Shown here piece by piece: positions 9,701 through 17,232 of a stretch of DNA of 51,339 bases. A program made the position numbers and the translations under genes. How positions within the stretch are numbered: position 1 is the first letter of the stretch; each line of letters starts with the position of its first letter. The stretch covers positions 1-51,339 of the forward strand of contig JACKBM010000049.1 in the NCBI GenBank assembly GCA_020634575.1, written 5' to 3'. The stretch comes from Ardenticatenales bacterium (GTDB taxonomy: Bacteria > Chloroflexota > Anaerolineae > Promineifilales > Promineifilaceae). Below the pieces are notes generated by a model that had not been told where the DNA came from, searched no databases, and saw nothing but the letters and a program-made list of their open reading frames with translations.

Positions 9701-9962
9701 GGACCGGCCGGTTGCCGCTCTGCCCGAAGCGGCAGCGGCCCTGGCTACCCTCAAGGCGGCTGAGCATGTGGTTGCGGACAGAGCTCAGATCGCCTGGAGC
9801 CAGATCAGGGTCTGGCACGCCTCAGGGCATACGGCCACGGCCCGGGCCTTGCAACAGGAGGCCACTTCCTGGCTCCACGAAGAAGCCGCCACCCTGCCAG
9901 CCGAATGGCAAAGCCCCTTCCTGGCAGCCACCCCCTGGCGGCGCAATCTGCTGCGCATGTGA
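6730..9962 (+). pseudogene. BTAD/SARP-type ATPase-TPR transcriptional regulator, frameshifted (copy 1)
   Basis: Domains in order: an N-terminal winged-helix/OmpR-like domain (LLGGFAVTAAG..., about 6730-7070), then BTAD, a STAND/AAA ATPase (Walker A GAAGIGKST near 7620-7650, Walker B LLLLDDLHWAD near 7940-7975) and a long TPR region to 9962. From about 7090 to 7890 the coding sense hops between frames at least six times (fragments FAAWLAGEREHW, AVLGALAELATHYQ, RELMRLLALAGDKASAL), while the last 690 codons (7890-9962) are clean. The intact relative at 17233-20316 shows the expected length. It probably activates the divergent small protein/lipoprotein operon. Whether the indels are real is undecided. 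Confidence 0.8.
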
Positions 9963-10082
9963 CCCGCCGTTCAACCCAGGCTGAACCAGAGTTAAATCAT
10001 TTTTGATCAGCCGCGCAGTCAGAAGTTAGCGGGCGGTCATCTGGCCCTGCACCAGGGTAAAACCAGAAGTTAACCGCCGCCA

Positions 10083-10110
10083 TTGTTTCCTGCTGCCAAT
10101 TCCCCATAAT
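10083..10110 (+). promoter_or_regulatory. Putative promoter of the imelysin operon
   Basis: -35 TTGTTT (10083-10088), a 16-base spacer and -10 CATAAT (10105-10110), followed by a leader of about 35 bases to the chosen start at 10153. The interval 9963-10082 also holds a short direct repeat (CAGAAGTTAGC/CAGAAGTTAAC near 10019 and 10064) of unknown meaning. Confidence 0.4.
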
Positions 10111-10152
10111 CCGGACGGCTTGAGAAAACCAATGATCACAATGAGGAAAATC

Positions 10153-11322
10153 ATGACGAAAGCTGCCCGAAAACATTTCCTGCTCCTTTTATGCCTGCCA
10201 ATCAGCCTGCTTCTATTCAATGTTGCCTGCGCCGGCGTGACGGCTTCAGACAAGGAAGCAGTCATTGAAAATTATGCCGACATTGTCCTGGCCAATTACG
10301 AGGACGCCCTGACCACAGCCACAGCTTTGGATGAAGCGCTGCACGATTTTGTAGCTGTACCCTCGCCGGAAACTCTGCAAGCCGCGCGCGCGAGCTGGCT
10401 GGCCGCCCGCGAACCCTATGGCCAGACTGAGGCTTTTCGCTTCGCGGGCGGTCCCATCGACGATGAGGATGGCCCCGAGGGGCTCCTGAATGGCTGGCCT
10501 CTGGATGAAGGCTACATCGATTACGTGGCCGGCGCGCCCGAAAGCGGCATCATCAACGATGTGGCCAACTATCCGGAAATTACCCCGGCCCTGCTGGCCT
10601 CGCTGAACGAAGTTGGCGCTGAAGAAAATATCAGCTCCGGCTACCACGCCATCGAATTTCTGCTTTGGGGCCAGGACCAGAGTGATGATGGCAGCGGTGA
10701 CCGCCCCTTCACCGACTACACCACCGCGGCCAATGCTGACCGGCGCGGCCAATATCTGCTCGCGGCTTCCGCGCTGCTCCTGACCAACCTGCAAAGCCTG
10801 GTCGACGAATGGCAACCGGGAGCTGACAACTATCGCGCCGAATTCCTGGCCCAGGAGCCGGACATCGCCCTGCAACAGATCCTGACCGGGATCGGCGTAT
10901 TGAGCCAATCCGAGCTGGCCGGCGAACGGATTTTTGTCGCCTACGACAACCAGGATCAGGAAGATGAGCATTCCTGCTTCAGCGACAACACCCATCGGGA
11001 CATCATCCTGAACGCCCAGGGCATCCACAACGTCTATTTTGGCAGTTACACCCGGGTGGATGGCACTGTGGTCAGCGGGCCATCCCTCGCGGACCTCGTC
11101 GCCGCCACCGATAGTGAGCTGGCCGAGGAAATGGCCAGCCTCGCGGAAGAGGCGTTGGCCGGTACAAAGGCCATCCACGTCCCCTTTGATCGGGCCATCG
11201 TGGAGACGCCGTACCGAGACGCAGTAATTGAATCGGTCTTCCTGCTGCAGGATCAGGGTGAGAAGTTCATCACGGTATCCGCCGCCCTGGGGCTGGAGAT
11301 CAACACCGACCTGCCCGAGTAA
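10153..11322 (+). CDS. Imelysin-family lipoprotein (M75 fold), first copy
   Basis: 389 aa from the ATG at 10153, which has AGGA 6 bases upstream; in-frame TTG/ATG codons further up lack this. The signal peptide ends in FNVAC, a lipobox. The imelysin signature G-x-H-x-x-E is intact (Gly163-Tyr-His165-Ala-Ile-Glu168) and is followed by FLLWGQD, as in IrpA and EfeO-related proteins. Imelysins bind metal, are usually iron-regulated and sit on the cell surface; peptidase activity is doubtful. It is the first gene of a plus-strand operon with a di-haem oxidoreductase, a second imelysin and an HTTM protein. That gene set is widespread and generally linked to iron acquisition. Confidence 0.85.
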   Translation: MTKAARKHFLLLLCLPISLLLFNVACAGVTASDKEAVIENYADIVLANYEDALTTATALDEALHDFVAVPSPETLQAARASWLAAREPYGQTEAFRFAGGPIDDEDGPEGLLNGWPLDEGYIDYVAGAPESGIINDVANYPEITPALLASLNEVGAEENISSGYHAIEFLLWGQDQSDDGSGDRPFTDYTTAANADRRGQYLLAASALLLTNLQSLVDEWQPGADNYRAEFLAQEPDIALQQILTGIGVLSQSELAGERIFVAYDNQDQEDEHSCFSDNTHRDIILNAQGIHNVYFGSYTRVDGTVVSGPSLADLVAATDSELAEEMASLAEEALAGTKAIHVPFDRAIVETPYRDAVIESVFLLQDQGEKFITVSAALGLEINTDLPE

Positions 11323-11362
11323 CCGGCCGGTTGGCCATAAACGAAGCGAGATTGGCGACGCC

Positions 11363-12766
11363 ATGAAGCAAAGCAAAACGAAACTTTTCTGGCCGGCCGG
11401 CCTCCTGCTGGCCAGTCTCTACCTGATTCTGGTCAGTTGTCAGGAGCCGGGCTACCGGGACTATCTTGTGGCCGGCGAGCAGCTGTCCGGCGGCGCAGCA
11501 ACCGTCTTTATGGCCTCGCCCAACGCGTTCGGCCAGCCGCTGGCCACGCTGGAACGGCTGGATAAGCTCGAGTTTTTTGTCGGCAACTCCTTCTTTAATC
11601 AGAATTGGGTCAGCGCCCCGGCCTCGACGACGGCGCGGGACGGGCTGGGGCCGCTGTTCAACGCCCGCTCCTGCGCCAGCTGCCATTTCAAAGACGGGCG
11701 CGGCCGGCCACCGGAATATGCCGGCGAACAACCCACCGGCTTCCTGGTCCGCTTCACTGTGCTGGACGAGACGGGGCAACCGCTGCCGGACCCCGTGTAT
11801 GGCGGCCAGCTTCAGGATGGCGCCATCCAGGGTGTGTTGCCTGAAGGCGCTGTGGTCATCAGCTATGAAGAGGTCACCGGTCACTTTGACGACGGGACAC
11901 CTTATACCCTGCGCCGGCCGGTTTACAGCTTCGTCGACCTGAACTACGGCGCGCTGGCAGATAACCTGCTGATTTCGCCCCGCGTTGGCAACCAGATGAT
12001 CGGCCTGGGGCTACTGGAGGCGATTCCTGAAGCCGCCATCCTGGCCCTGGCCGACCCGGACGATGTCGACGGCGATGGGATTTCTGGCCGGCCGAACATG
12101 GTCTGGGACAAAGTGGCCGAGGCGGAGGCGCTGGGCCGTTTTGGCTGGAAAGCCAACCAACCCAGCCTGCTCCAGCAGACGGCTGACGCCTTCCTGGGCG
12201 ACCTGGGCATCACCACCTTTATCAACCCGCTGGAAAATTGCGGCTTACCCTTCTGCGCTGATCTGCCCAACGGCGGCCAGCCCGAGATCAGCGATGAGGA
12301 CCTGGCCAAGGTGGTGCTTTACGCCAGCAGCCTGGCCGTCCCGGCCCGCCGGGATTGGGACGACGCCGAGGTGTTGCAGGGCAAAGCGCTGTTTATGCAG
12401 GCCAACTGCCACGCCTGTCACACGCCGAGCTGGCAGACTGGGCCGCACCCGACCATCGCGGCGCTGGCCGACCAGACCATCTATCCGTATACCGATCTGC
12501 TGCTGCATGATATGGGGCCGGAGCTGGCGGACAACCGGCCGGATTTCCTGGCCACCGGCACCGAATGGCGTACCGCCCCGCTCTGGGGTCTCGGCCTGAT
12601 CGAAACAGTTAACGGCCACACCTTTTTTCTGCACGACGGCCGCGCCCGCAATCTCATGGAAGCGATCCTCTGGCATGGCGGCGAAGCGGCCGCCGCCCGG
12701 GATGCCTTCCTGGGCTTTTCCGCTGCGGATCGCGCGGCCCTTATTCGTTTTCTGGAGTCTCAGTAA
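11363..12766 (+). CDS. Di-haem oxidoreductase-like c-type cytochrome (DUF1111 family), lipoprotein
   Basis: 467 aa from the ATG at 11363. A signal peptide with lipobox (LILVSC) anchors it outside the membrane. Two haem c attachment motifs are visible, CASCH at 104-108 and CHACH at 349-353, with the family phrases PLFNARSCASCH and GWKANQPSLLQQ. The family has been annotated as thiol oxidoreductase, but its partner is uncertain. Its fixed place between two imelysins suggests electron transfer coupled to imelysin-bound metal (inference). Cytochrome c maturation would be needed; the TlpA-like thioredoxin encoded nearby at 15179-15748 could contribute. An upstream extension from 11228 overlaps the previous gene and is rejected. 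Confidence 0.87.
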   Translation: MKQSKTKLFWPAGLLLASLYLILVSCQEPGYRDYLVAGEQLSGGAATVFMASPNAFGQPLATLERLDKLEFFVGNSFFNQNWVSAPASTTARDGLGPLFNARSCASCHFKDGRGRPPEYAGEQPTGFLVRFTVLDETGQPLPDPVYGGQLQDGAIQGVLPEGAVVISYEEVTGHFDDGTPYTLRRPVYSFVDLNYGALADNLLISPRVGNQMIGLGLLEAIPEAAILALADPDDVDGDGISGRPNMVWDKVAEAEALGRFGWKANQPSLLQQTADAFLGDLGITTFINPLENCGLPFCADLPNGGQPEISDEDLAKVVLYASSLAVPARRDWDDAEVLQGKALFMQANCHACHTPSWQTGPHPTIAALADQTIYPYTDLLLHDMGPELADNRPDFLATGTEWRTAPLWGLGLIETVNGHTFFLHDGRARNLMEAILWHGGEAAAARDAFLGFSAADRAALIRFLESQ

Positions 12767-12768
12767 AT

Positions 12769-13839
12769 ATGTCTATGCGAAGATTTCTATTGGCGCTGGC
12801 CGGCGCCCTTCTATTACTGGCCGGTTGCACCCCGTCATTCAGCCGGGCCGAGATGCTGGCAAACCTGAGTGAAAATGTCATCTTGCCCAGCCATGAAGCG
12901 CTCGTCAGGAGCGCCAACGACTTGGCAACGGCCGTGGCCGCCTACAACGCCGCCCCCTCGGTCGCCGGGCTGACGGCCTTGCGCGAGGCGTGGCAGGCGA
13001 CCAGCCTGGCCTGGATGGCGGTCAGCCCCTACCGCTTCAACCGGATCAACGATGCCCTGCTCATGAACCGGATCGAAAGCTTGCCGGCCCGGGTCCCGTT
13101 CATCGAAGAGACGATTGCCGGCGGCGAGCCCCTCACCCCGGAATTTGTGGCCGGAGTTGGTTCGTCCTCACAGGGGCTGGGCGCCATCGAATATCTGATT
13201 TTTGACGCGACCAGCGCGGCCGACCTGGCCGCCAACCCCAGGCGGCAGGCCTATCTTGCCGGCGCGACAACCGGACTGGTTGACAATGTGGTCGCCCTGC
13301 GGGACATCTGGTCAGCAGAGGGCGAAGATTACGGCCGGATCTTTGCCGAAGCAGACGCGGATGGCGGCGATCTGCAGGGTTCAACCAACATGCTAGTTAA
13401 CCAGCTCCTGCAGTCGATCGAAAATATTACCTGGGACCGGATCGGCAAGCCGTCCGGCCGGCGCAGCAACGGTCTGGTCCGGCCGGAGCTGGTCGAGGCG
13501 CCTTACAGTCAGAGCTCTCTGACCCGCATCCGGGCCACCGTGGCCGCGCTGGAGACGATTTACCGCGGCGGCGATGGGCCGGGCCTGGATGATTACCTGG
13601 ATTACCTTGAAGCGGATTATCAGGACCAGCCGTTATCGGCGGCGATCAATGCGCAATTCGCCAGGACGCTGGCCGCGCTGGACGCCATCGATATGCCCCT
13701 GGAACAGGCGGTGAACGATGATGCGGCCGCCGTCGACCTCGCTTTTACCGAACTGCGCCAGCTCATCACGCTGCTTAAGGGCGACATGGCCAGCCAGCTG
13801 GGCGTAACACTGACCTTCAGCGACAACGATGGTGATTAA
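12769..13839 (+). CDS. Imelysin-family lipoprotein, second copy with altered metal motif
   Basis: 356 aa, starting 2 bases after the stop of the cytochrome gene. The signal peptide ends in LLAGC. The helical imelysin fold is recognisable (LREAWQATSLAWMAVSPYRF; IEYLIFD). At the place of the G-x-H-x-x-E motif it reads Gly136-Leu-Gly138-Ala-Ile-Glu141, so the metal-binding His is replaced by Gly, while Gln135 and Glu141 remain. The two imelysins of such operons often diverge in this way, which suggests a pair with different jobs. The next gene overlaps its end by 11 bases. Confidence 0.82.
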   Translation: MSMRRFLLALAGALLLLAGCTPSFSRAEMLANLSENVILPSHEALVRSANDLATAVAAYNAAPSVAGLTALREAWQATSLAWMAVSPYRFNRINDALLMNRIESLPARVPFIEETIAGGEPLTPEFVAGVGSSSQGLGAIEYLIFDATSAADLAANPRRQAYLAGATTGLVDNVVALRDIWSAEGEDYGRIFAEADADGGDLQGSTNMLVNQLLQSIENITWDRIGKPSGRRSNGLVRPELVEAPYSQSSLTRIRATVAALETIYRGGDGPGLDDYLDYLEADYQDQPLSAAINAQFARTLAALDAIDMPLEQAVNDDAAAVDLAFTELRQLITLLKGDMASQLGVTLTFSDNDGD

Positions 13840-15166
13840 CGGACCAGCGCTGGGCGGAACGGGCCATGACGGGCGCTGGCGGCGGCTGGTGAGGGAGGCG
13901 AACCGGCCGGTCCCCATCAACCCCCTTATTGCCTTGCGCGTTGCTTTTGGCCTGCTGCTGTTCATTAGCAGCATCCGCTTCATGGCCAATGGCTGGATTC
14001 GCCAATTCTACGTGGAGCCGCTCTTCCATTTCACCTACTGGGGCTTTGGTTGGGTCAAACCGCTGCCAGAGGCTGCGCTCTGGGCCATCTTCCTACTGCA
14101 GGCGCTGGCCGCCCTGCTAATCGCCGCCGGGCTTTTCTACCGGCTGAGCATGGTCAGCTTTTTTCTGCTGTTCACCTACGTTGAGCTGCTGGACAAGGCG
14201 TATTACCTCAACCATTATTACCTCATCTCGGTCCTGAGCTTTATCCTCATCTTTTTGCCGCTGAATGCGGCCTGGTCGCTGGATGTGCGCTGGGGGCGGC
14301 GGCAGGCGCAGCCTTTTGTTCCGGCCTGGCTGGTCTGGCTGGTACGAATGCAGCTGGGGCTGGTCTACTTTTACGCCGGTGTAGCCAAGCTGAACGCCGA
14401 CTGGCTGCTGGCGGCCCAACCCCTGACCATCTGGCTGCGCGCTCGGACCGCCGTGCCTCTGATCGGCCCCTGGCTGGATTATCGCTGGGTCGCCTACCTG
14501 ATGAGTTGGGCGGGGCTGTTGTTTGATCTGACGGTGCCGTTCTGGCTCAGCTGGTCGCGTAGCCGGACGACGGCGTATGGGGCGGTCGTCGTCTTTCATC
14601 TGCTGACCGGGTTGCTGTTTCCGATTGGGATGTTCCCCTACATCATGATTGGGTTGACGCTGGTTTTCTTTCCCTGGACACGAGGAGAGAGCGAAGAGGC
14701 ACCGGCCGGTCCCGCCCCCACCTTACCCCGGCCAGCCACCATCCTGCTGGGCCTGGTGTTGGCCTCGCAGTTGCTCCTCCCCTGGCGCCATCTGCTTTTT
14801 CCGGGGCCGGTCAATTGGACAGAAGAAGGGTTTCGCTATGCCTGGCGGGTAATGCTGGTGGAGAAAACGGGCAGCGCCGTGTTTACACAATTGGAGCCGG
14901 CAACCGGCCGGACCCAGCTCATCCTGCCCGGCGATTACCTCACCGGCATTCAGGAGAAGCAGATGTCCTTTCAGCCCGACATGATTCAGCAGTTTGCCCG
15001 CTTCCTCGAAGCGACGGCAGGGCACGATGTGGTGATAACGGCAGAGGTCTACGTGAGCTGGAACGGGCGCGGTAGCCAGCCGCTCATCGACCCCACGGTT
15101 GATCTGACCGCCCAACCTATTTCATTAGCCCATCGTCCCTGGATTCTGCAGGCCGGAGCGCAGTAA
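13829..15166 (+). CDS. HTTM (vitamin K-dependent gamma-carboxylase-like) membrane protein
   Basis: 445 aa. It overlaps the second imelysin gene by 11 bases. It has about eight hydrophobic segments and the HTTM-domain phrases PINPLIALRVAFGLLLF, GLVYFYAGVAKLNADWL and PLIGPWLD, followed by a soluble C-terminal region (about residues 320-445). The family covers the membrane part of vitamin K-dependent carboxylases and many uncharacterised bacterial relatives. In imelysin/di-haem operons an HTTM gene is a frequent fourth member; its reaction there is not known. The gene is convergent with the TlpA gene, with only 12 bases between. Confidence 0.82.
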   Translation: MVINGPALGGTGHDGRWRRLVREANRPVPINPLIALRVAFGLLLFISSIRFMANGWIRQFYVEPLFHFTYWGFGWVKPLPEAALWAIFLLQALAALLIAAGLFYRLSMVSFFLLFTYVELLDKAYYLNHYYLISVLSFILIFLPLNAAWSLDVRWGRRQAQPFVPAWLVWLVRMQLGLVYFYAGVAKLNADWLLAAQPLTIWLRARTAVPLIGPWLDYRWVAYLMSWAGLLFDLTVPFWLSWSRSRTTAYGAVVVFHLLTGLLFPIGMFPYIMIGLTLVFFPWTRGESEEAPAGPAPTLPRPATILLGLVLASQLLLPWRHLLFPGPVNWTEEGFRYAWRVMLVEKTGSAVFTQLEPATGRTQLILPGDYLTGIQEKQMSFQPDMIQQFARFLEATAGHDVVITAEVYVSWNGRGSQPLIDPTVDLTAQPISLAHRPWILQAGAQ

Positions 15167-15178
15167 ACCAGCCAGCCG

Positions 15179-15748
15179 CTAGCCATCTACCAGCAGCGGT
15201 GTCACCACAGTGGCCAACGTCTCTGGCTGAATGACGCCCACAAAAGTCTGGATTACCTTGCCTTCCCGGTCCAGCAAAAACGAAGTGGGCATCGCCCGAA
15301 TACCGCCCATCTGGTTGGCCAGCAACCCTTTATCATCCAGGAGAACGCGGAAGGTAAAACTATTCTCGGCCAGGAACTCGGCGACCCGATCGGCCGGCTC
15401 GCCGGCGTTGATGGCCAGCAGGACAAAGCCGTCAGCCTGGTGTTCCTGATAATATTCGTCCAGGTCCGGCATCTCCGTACGACATGGCGCGCACCAGGTC
15501 GCCCAGAAGTTGAGCAAGACGACCTGGCCGGCATAGTCAGCCAGGTACACATCCTCGCCGGCCATGTCCGGCAAAGCGACGCCCGTGCGCGCCGGTGCCC
15601 CGGTCTCATCTGCTGCCGCGCCGGCACAACCCGGCAGTAGTCCAAGCCCCAGCACCAGCAGGGCCAGCCAAATGGAGCGTCTGGCAATCTTGTGGCGGCG
15701 GCCTATCGCTGACGGGTCCCGTCTATTCGGCAAGGCTGAAATGGGCAT
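15179..15748 (-). CDS. TlpA/ResA-like thioredoxin lipoprotein
   Basis: 189 aa. The N-terminal positive stretch and hydrophobic helix end in LLPGC (Cys41, lipobox). The thioredoxin domain has the active site Trp85-Cys86-Ala-Pro-Cys89 in NFWATWCAPCRTEMP and the cis-Pro region RAMPTSFLLDREG, both diagnostic for TlpA/ResA/CcmG reductants. It would act outside the membrane, reducing disulfides, for instance in apocytochrome c or copper-site cysteines. It starts 10 bases downstream of the sialidase-like gene and forms an operon with it. That neighbour has a CECCH motif that might be its client (inference). Confidence 0.9.
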   Translation of the reverse strand: MPISALPNRRDPSAIGRRHKIARRSIWLALLVLGLGLLPGCAGAAADETGAPARTGVALPDMAGEDVYLADYAGQVVLLNFWATWCAPCRTEMPDLDEYYQEHQADGFVLLAINAGEPADRVAEFLAENSFTFRVLLDDKGLLANQMGGIRAMPTSFLLDREGKVIQTFVGVIQPETLATVVTPLLVDG

Positions 15749-15758
15749 GGCCTGTCTC

Positions 15759-17141
15759 CTAATCCGTCACCTGCCAGCTCCGCACATGGGCGCCGGCAAA
15801 ATCAACCCAGGTGAGATACAACGTACCGTCCGGTGCTGCCAGCAGGCTGCTGCTGCCCGGCGGCCCATTCCCTTCCCGGCTATCGACGATTGCCAGCGGC
15901 TCGCTAAACGTCTGCCCCTGATCCAGCGAGCGCGCGTAGTAGACAACGGCGCGCTCCGTCTCCCGCGCTACCCAGGCTATATGTAGCGTCCCGGTTTCAT
16001 CCAAAGCCAGCTCCGGCAAATTGTGATAGCCGTCTTGCTGGTTTACTCGCCAGTTAGCGGAGAAGGTCGCGCCCCCATCTGTCGAGGTCGCCAGCCAGAT
16101 GTCTGTCTGGCTGAAGTTGCCCTGGGCATCGTTCCGGCCATCCATCCAACTCACATACAGTCTGTTCCCAGCCCCAACCAGCGAGGGACCGGAGACAGGG
16201 CAGGCGTTGACATACCAGTTGGCATCGCTGATGCGCGTTTCCGGGGCAAAGCTCTGGCCACCATCAACGGAACGGATCAGATAAATATCACGAATATTGG
16301 CCCCATCCGCGGCGATTTCCAGATTGCGATATGCGACGAAGATCTGCTCACCCAGGACCAGCGGCTGGGGATGGCAACATTCACAGGTCTGTTCGTCCAG
16401 CAATTGCTCCGCCCCATAGCTGGCGCCGCCGTCGGCGGAACGGGCCAGGCGCAGGCTGCTGTTAGCCAGCCAGGCAACGAGGGGATTCTGGCTCTCGTCC
16501 AGGATCATACGAGGCAGGATTGTCTCGGTGGCGCTGCTTTGGCTGAGGGCGACCGCCGGACTGAAGCTCTGCCCACCATCCAGCGAAAACGCCTGCCAGA
16601 TGCGCCCCTGCAGATCCGGGCTGCTCCAGGCGACGGCCACCTGCCCGGCCGCTGTAGCGGCAATCGCCGGCCGCTCCACCGGCAGGACCATGGCCGGCTG
16701 GCTCTCGCTCACCTGCACCAGATCCGCAAAGGTGACGCCGCCATCGGTCGACCGGGCAACATACAGATAATTATCCTGCCCGACGGCGATGTAGAGCGTC
16801 CCATCCGCCGCCAGGCTGGCGGCGATGGAAAGCGCGTCGGGGAAGGTGTAGCTGCTCAGAAGCTGCCGTCGCAACGGCTGACCCTGGGCGACGACCGGCG
16901 CCGTCGCGGCTATCTCGGCAGTCGCGGTAACCGGCACTGGATCAGGAGGATTGGGGGTGACGTCAGTGGTGGGTTCAGAGGTTGGCGGAGGTTGGGTTGC
17001 GGGTAATGGTTGGGAGGTCGCGGTGGCGTCAGGCAGGGCCAGGGAGGTGGTGGGACCGGCCGGTATTTCTACCCCACCCTGACACCCGACTAAAACCCCC
17101 ACCAGCAGAAGCCACTGCATGACTCGGCTCGTTTTGCCCAT
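15759..17141 (-). CDS. Sialidase-fold (BNR repeat) lipoprotein with CECCH motif
   Basis: 460 aa from the ATG at 17141, chosen over 17162 because CGGAGG lies at good spacing. Lipobox LVGC (Cys20), then a Pro/Thr-rich linker to about residue 85. The rest is a six-bladed-propeller-type sequence with repeated Asp-box motifs (STDGGVTF, SLDGGQSFSP, SADGGASYG, SVDGGQSFAP, STDGGATFS). Sialidase catalytic Arg triads are not evident, so enzyme activity is doubtful. Residues 253-257 read Cys-Glu-Cys-Cys-His, an unusual cluster that formally matches CxxCH and also resembles CxCC motifs in BNR proteins. It is co-transcribed with the TlpA-like gene. Confidence 0.75.
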   Translation of the reverse strand: MGKTSRVMQWLLLVGVLVGCQGGVEIPAGPTTSLALPDATATSQPLPATQPPPTSEPTTDVTPNPPDPVPVTATAEIAATAPVVAQGQPLRRQLLSSYTFPDALSIAASLAADGTLYIAVGQDNYLYVARSTDGGVTFADLVQVSESQPAMVLPVERPAIAATAAGQVAVAWSSPDLQGRIWQAFSLDGGQSFSPAVALSQSSATETILPRMILDESQNPLVAWLANSSLRLARSADGGASYGAEQLLDEQTCECCHPQPLVLGEQIFVAYRNLEIAADGANIRDIYLIRSVDGGQSFAPETRISDANWYVNACPVSGPSLVGAGNRLYVSWMDGRNDAQGNFSQTDIWLATSTDGGATFSANWRVNQQDGYHNLPELALDETGTLHIAWVARETERAVVYYARSLDQGQTFSEPLAIVDSREGNGPPGSSSLLAAPDGTLYLTWVDFAGAHVRSWQVTD

Positions 17142-17182
17142 GTGCTTGCCTCCGGATATCACCCATTGTTAACTATCCGCGC

Positions 17183-17211
17183 AGTATAACAGAGGGCGAA
17201 AAGTGACACAA
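17183..17211 (-). promoter_or_regulatory. Putative promoter of the BNR lipoprotein/TlpA operon
   Basis: On the minus strand: -35 TTGTGT (17211-17206), a 17-base spacer and -10 TATACT (17188-17183), about 40 bases before the start codon. A near-repeat TTGTCACTG/TTGTGTCACT flanks the -35 and could be an activator site. Confidence 0.5.
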
Positions 17212-17232
17212 CAGTGACAATTTCAGGGCTAT

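Noticed and set aside
9990..10020. ATCATTTTTGAT-like inverted repeat upstream of the imelysin operon as a Fur box
   Set aside because: Only a 4-base arm pairs and it lacks the 19-base Fur pattern; too weak to report as an operator.
11228..11362. Upstream extension of the di-haem protein frame
   Set aside because: It overlaps the imelysin coding end out of frame and precedes the signal peptide that starts at 11363.
10246..11376. 376-codon open frame on the minus strand
   Set aside because: Antisense of the imelysin gene; composition is a mirror of its codons and no motif is present.
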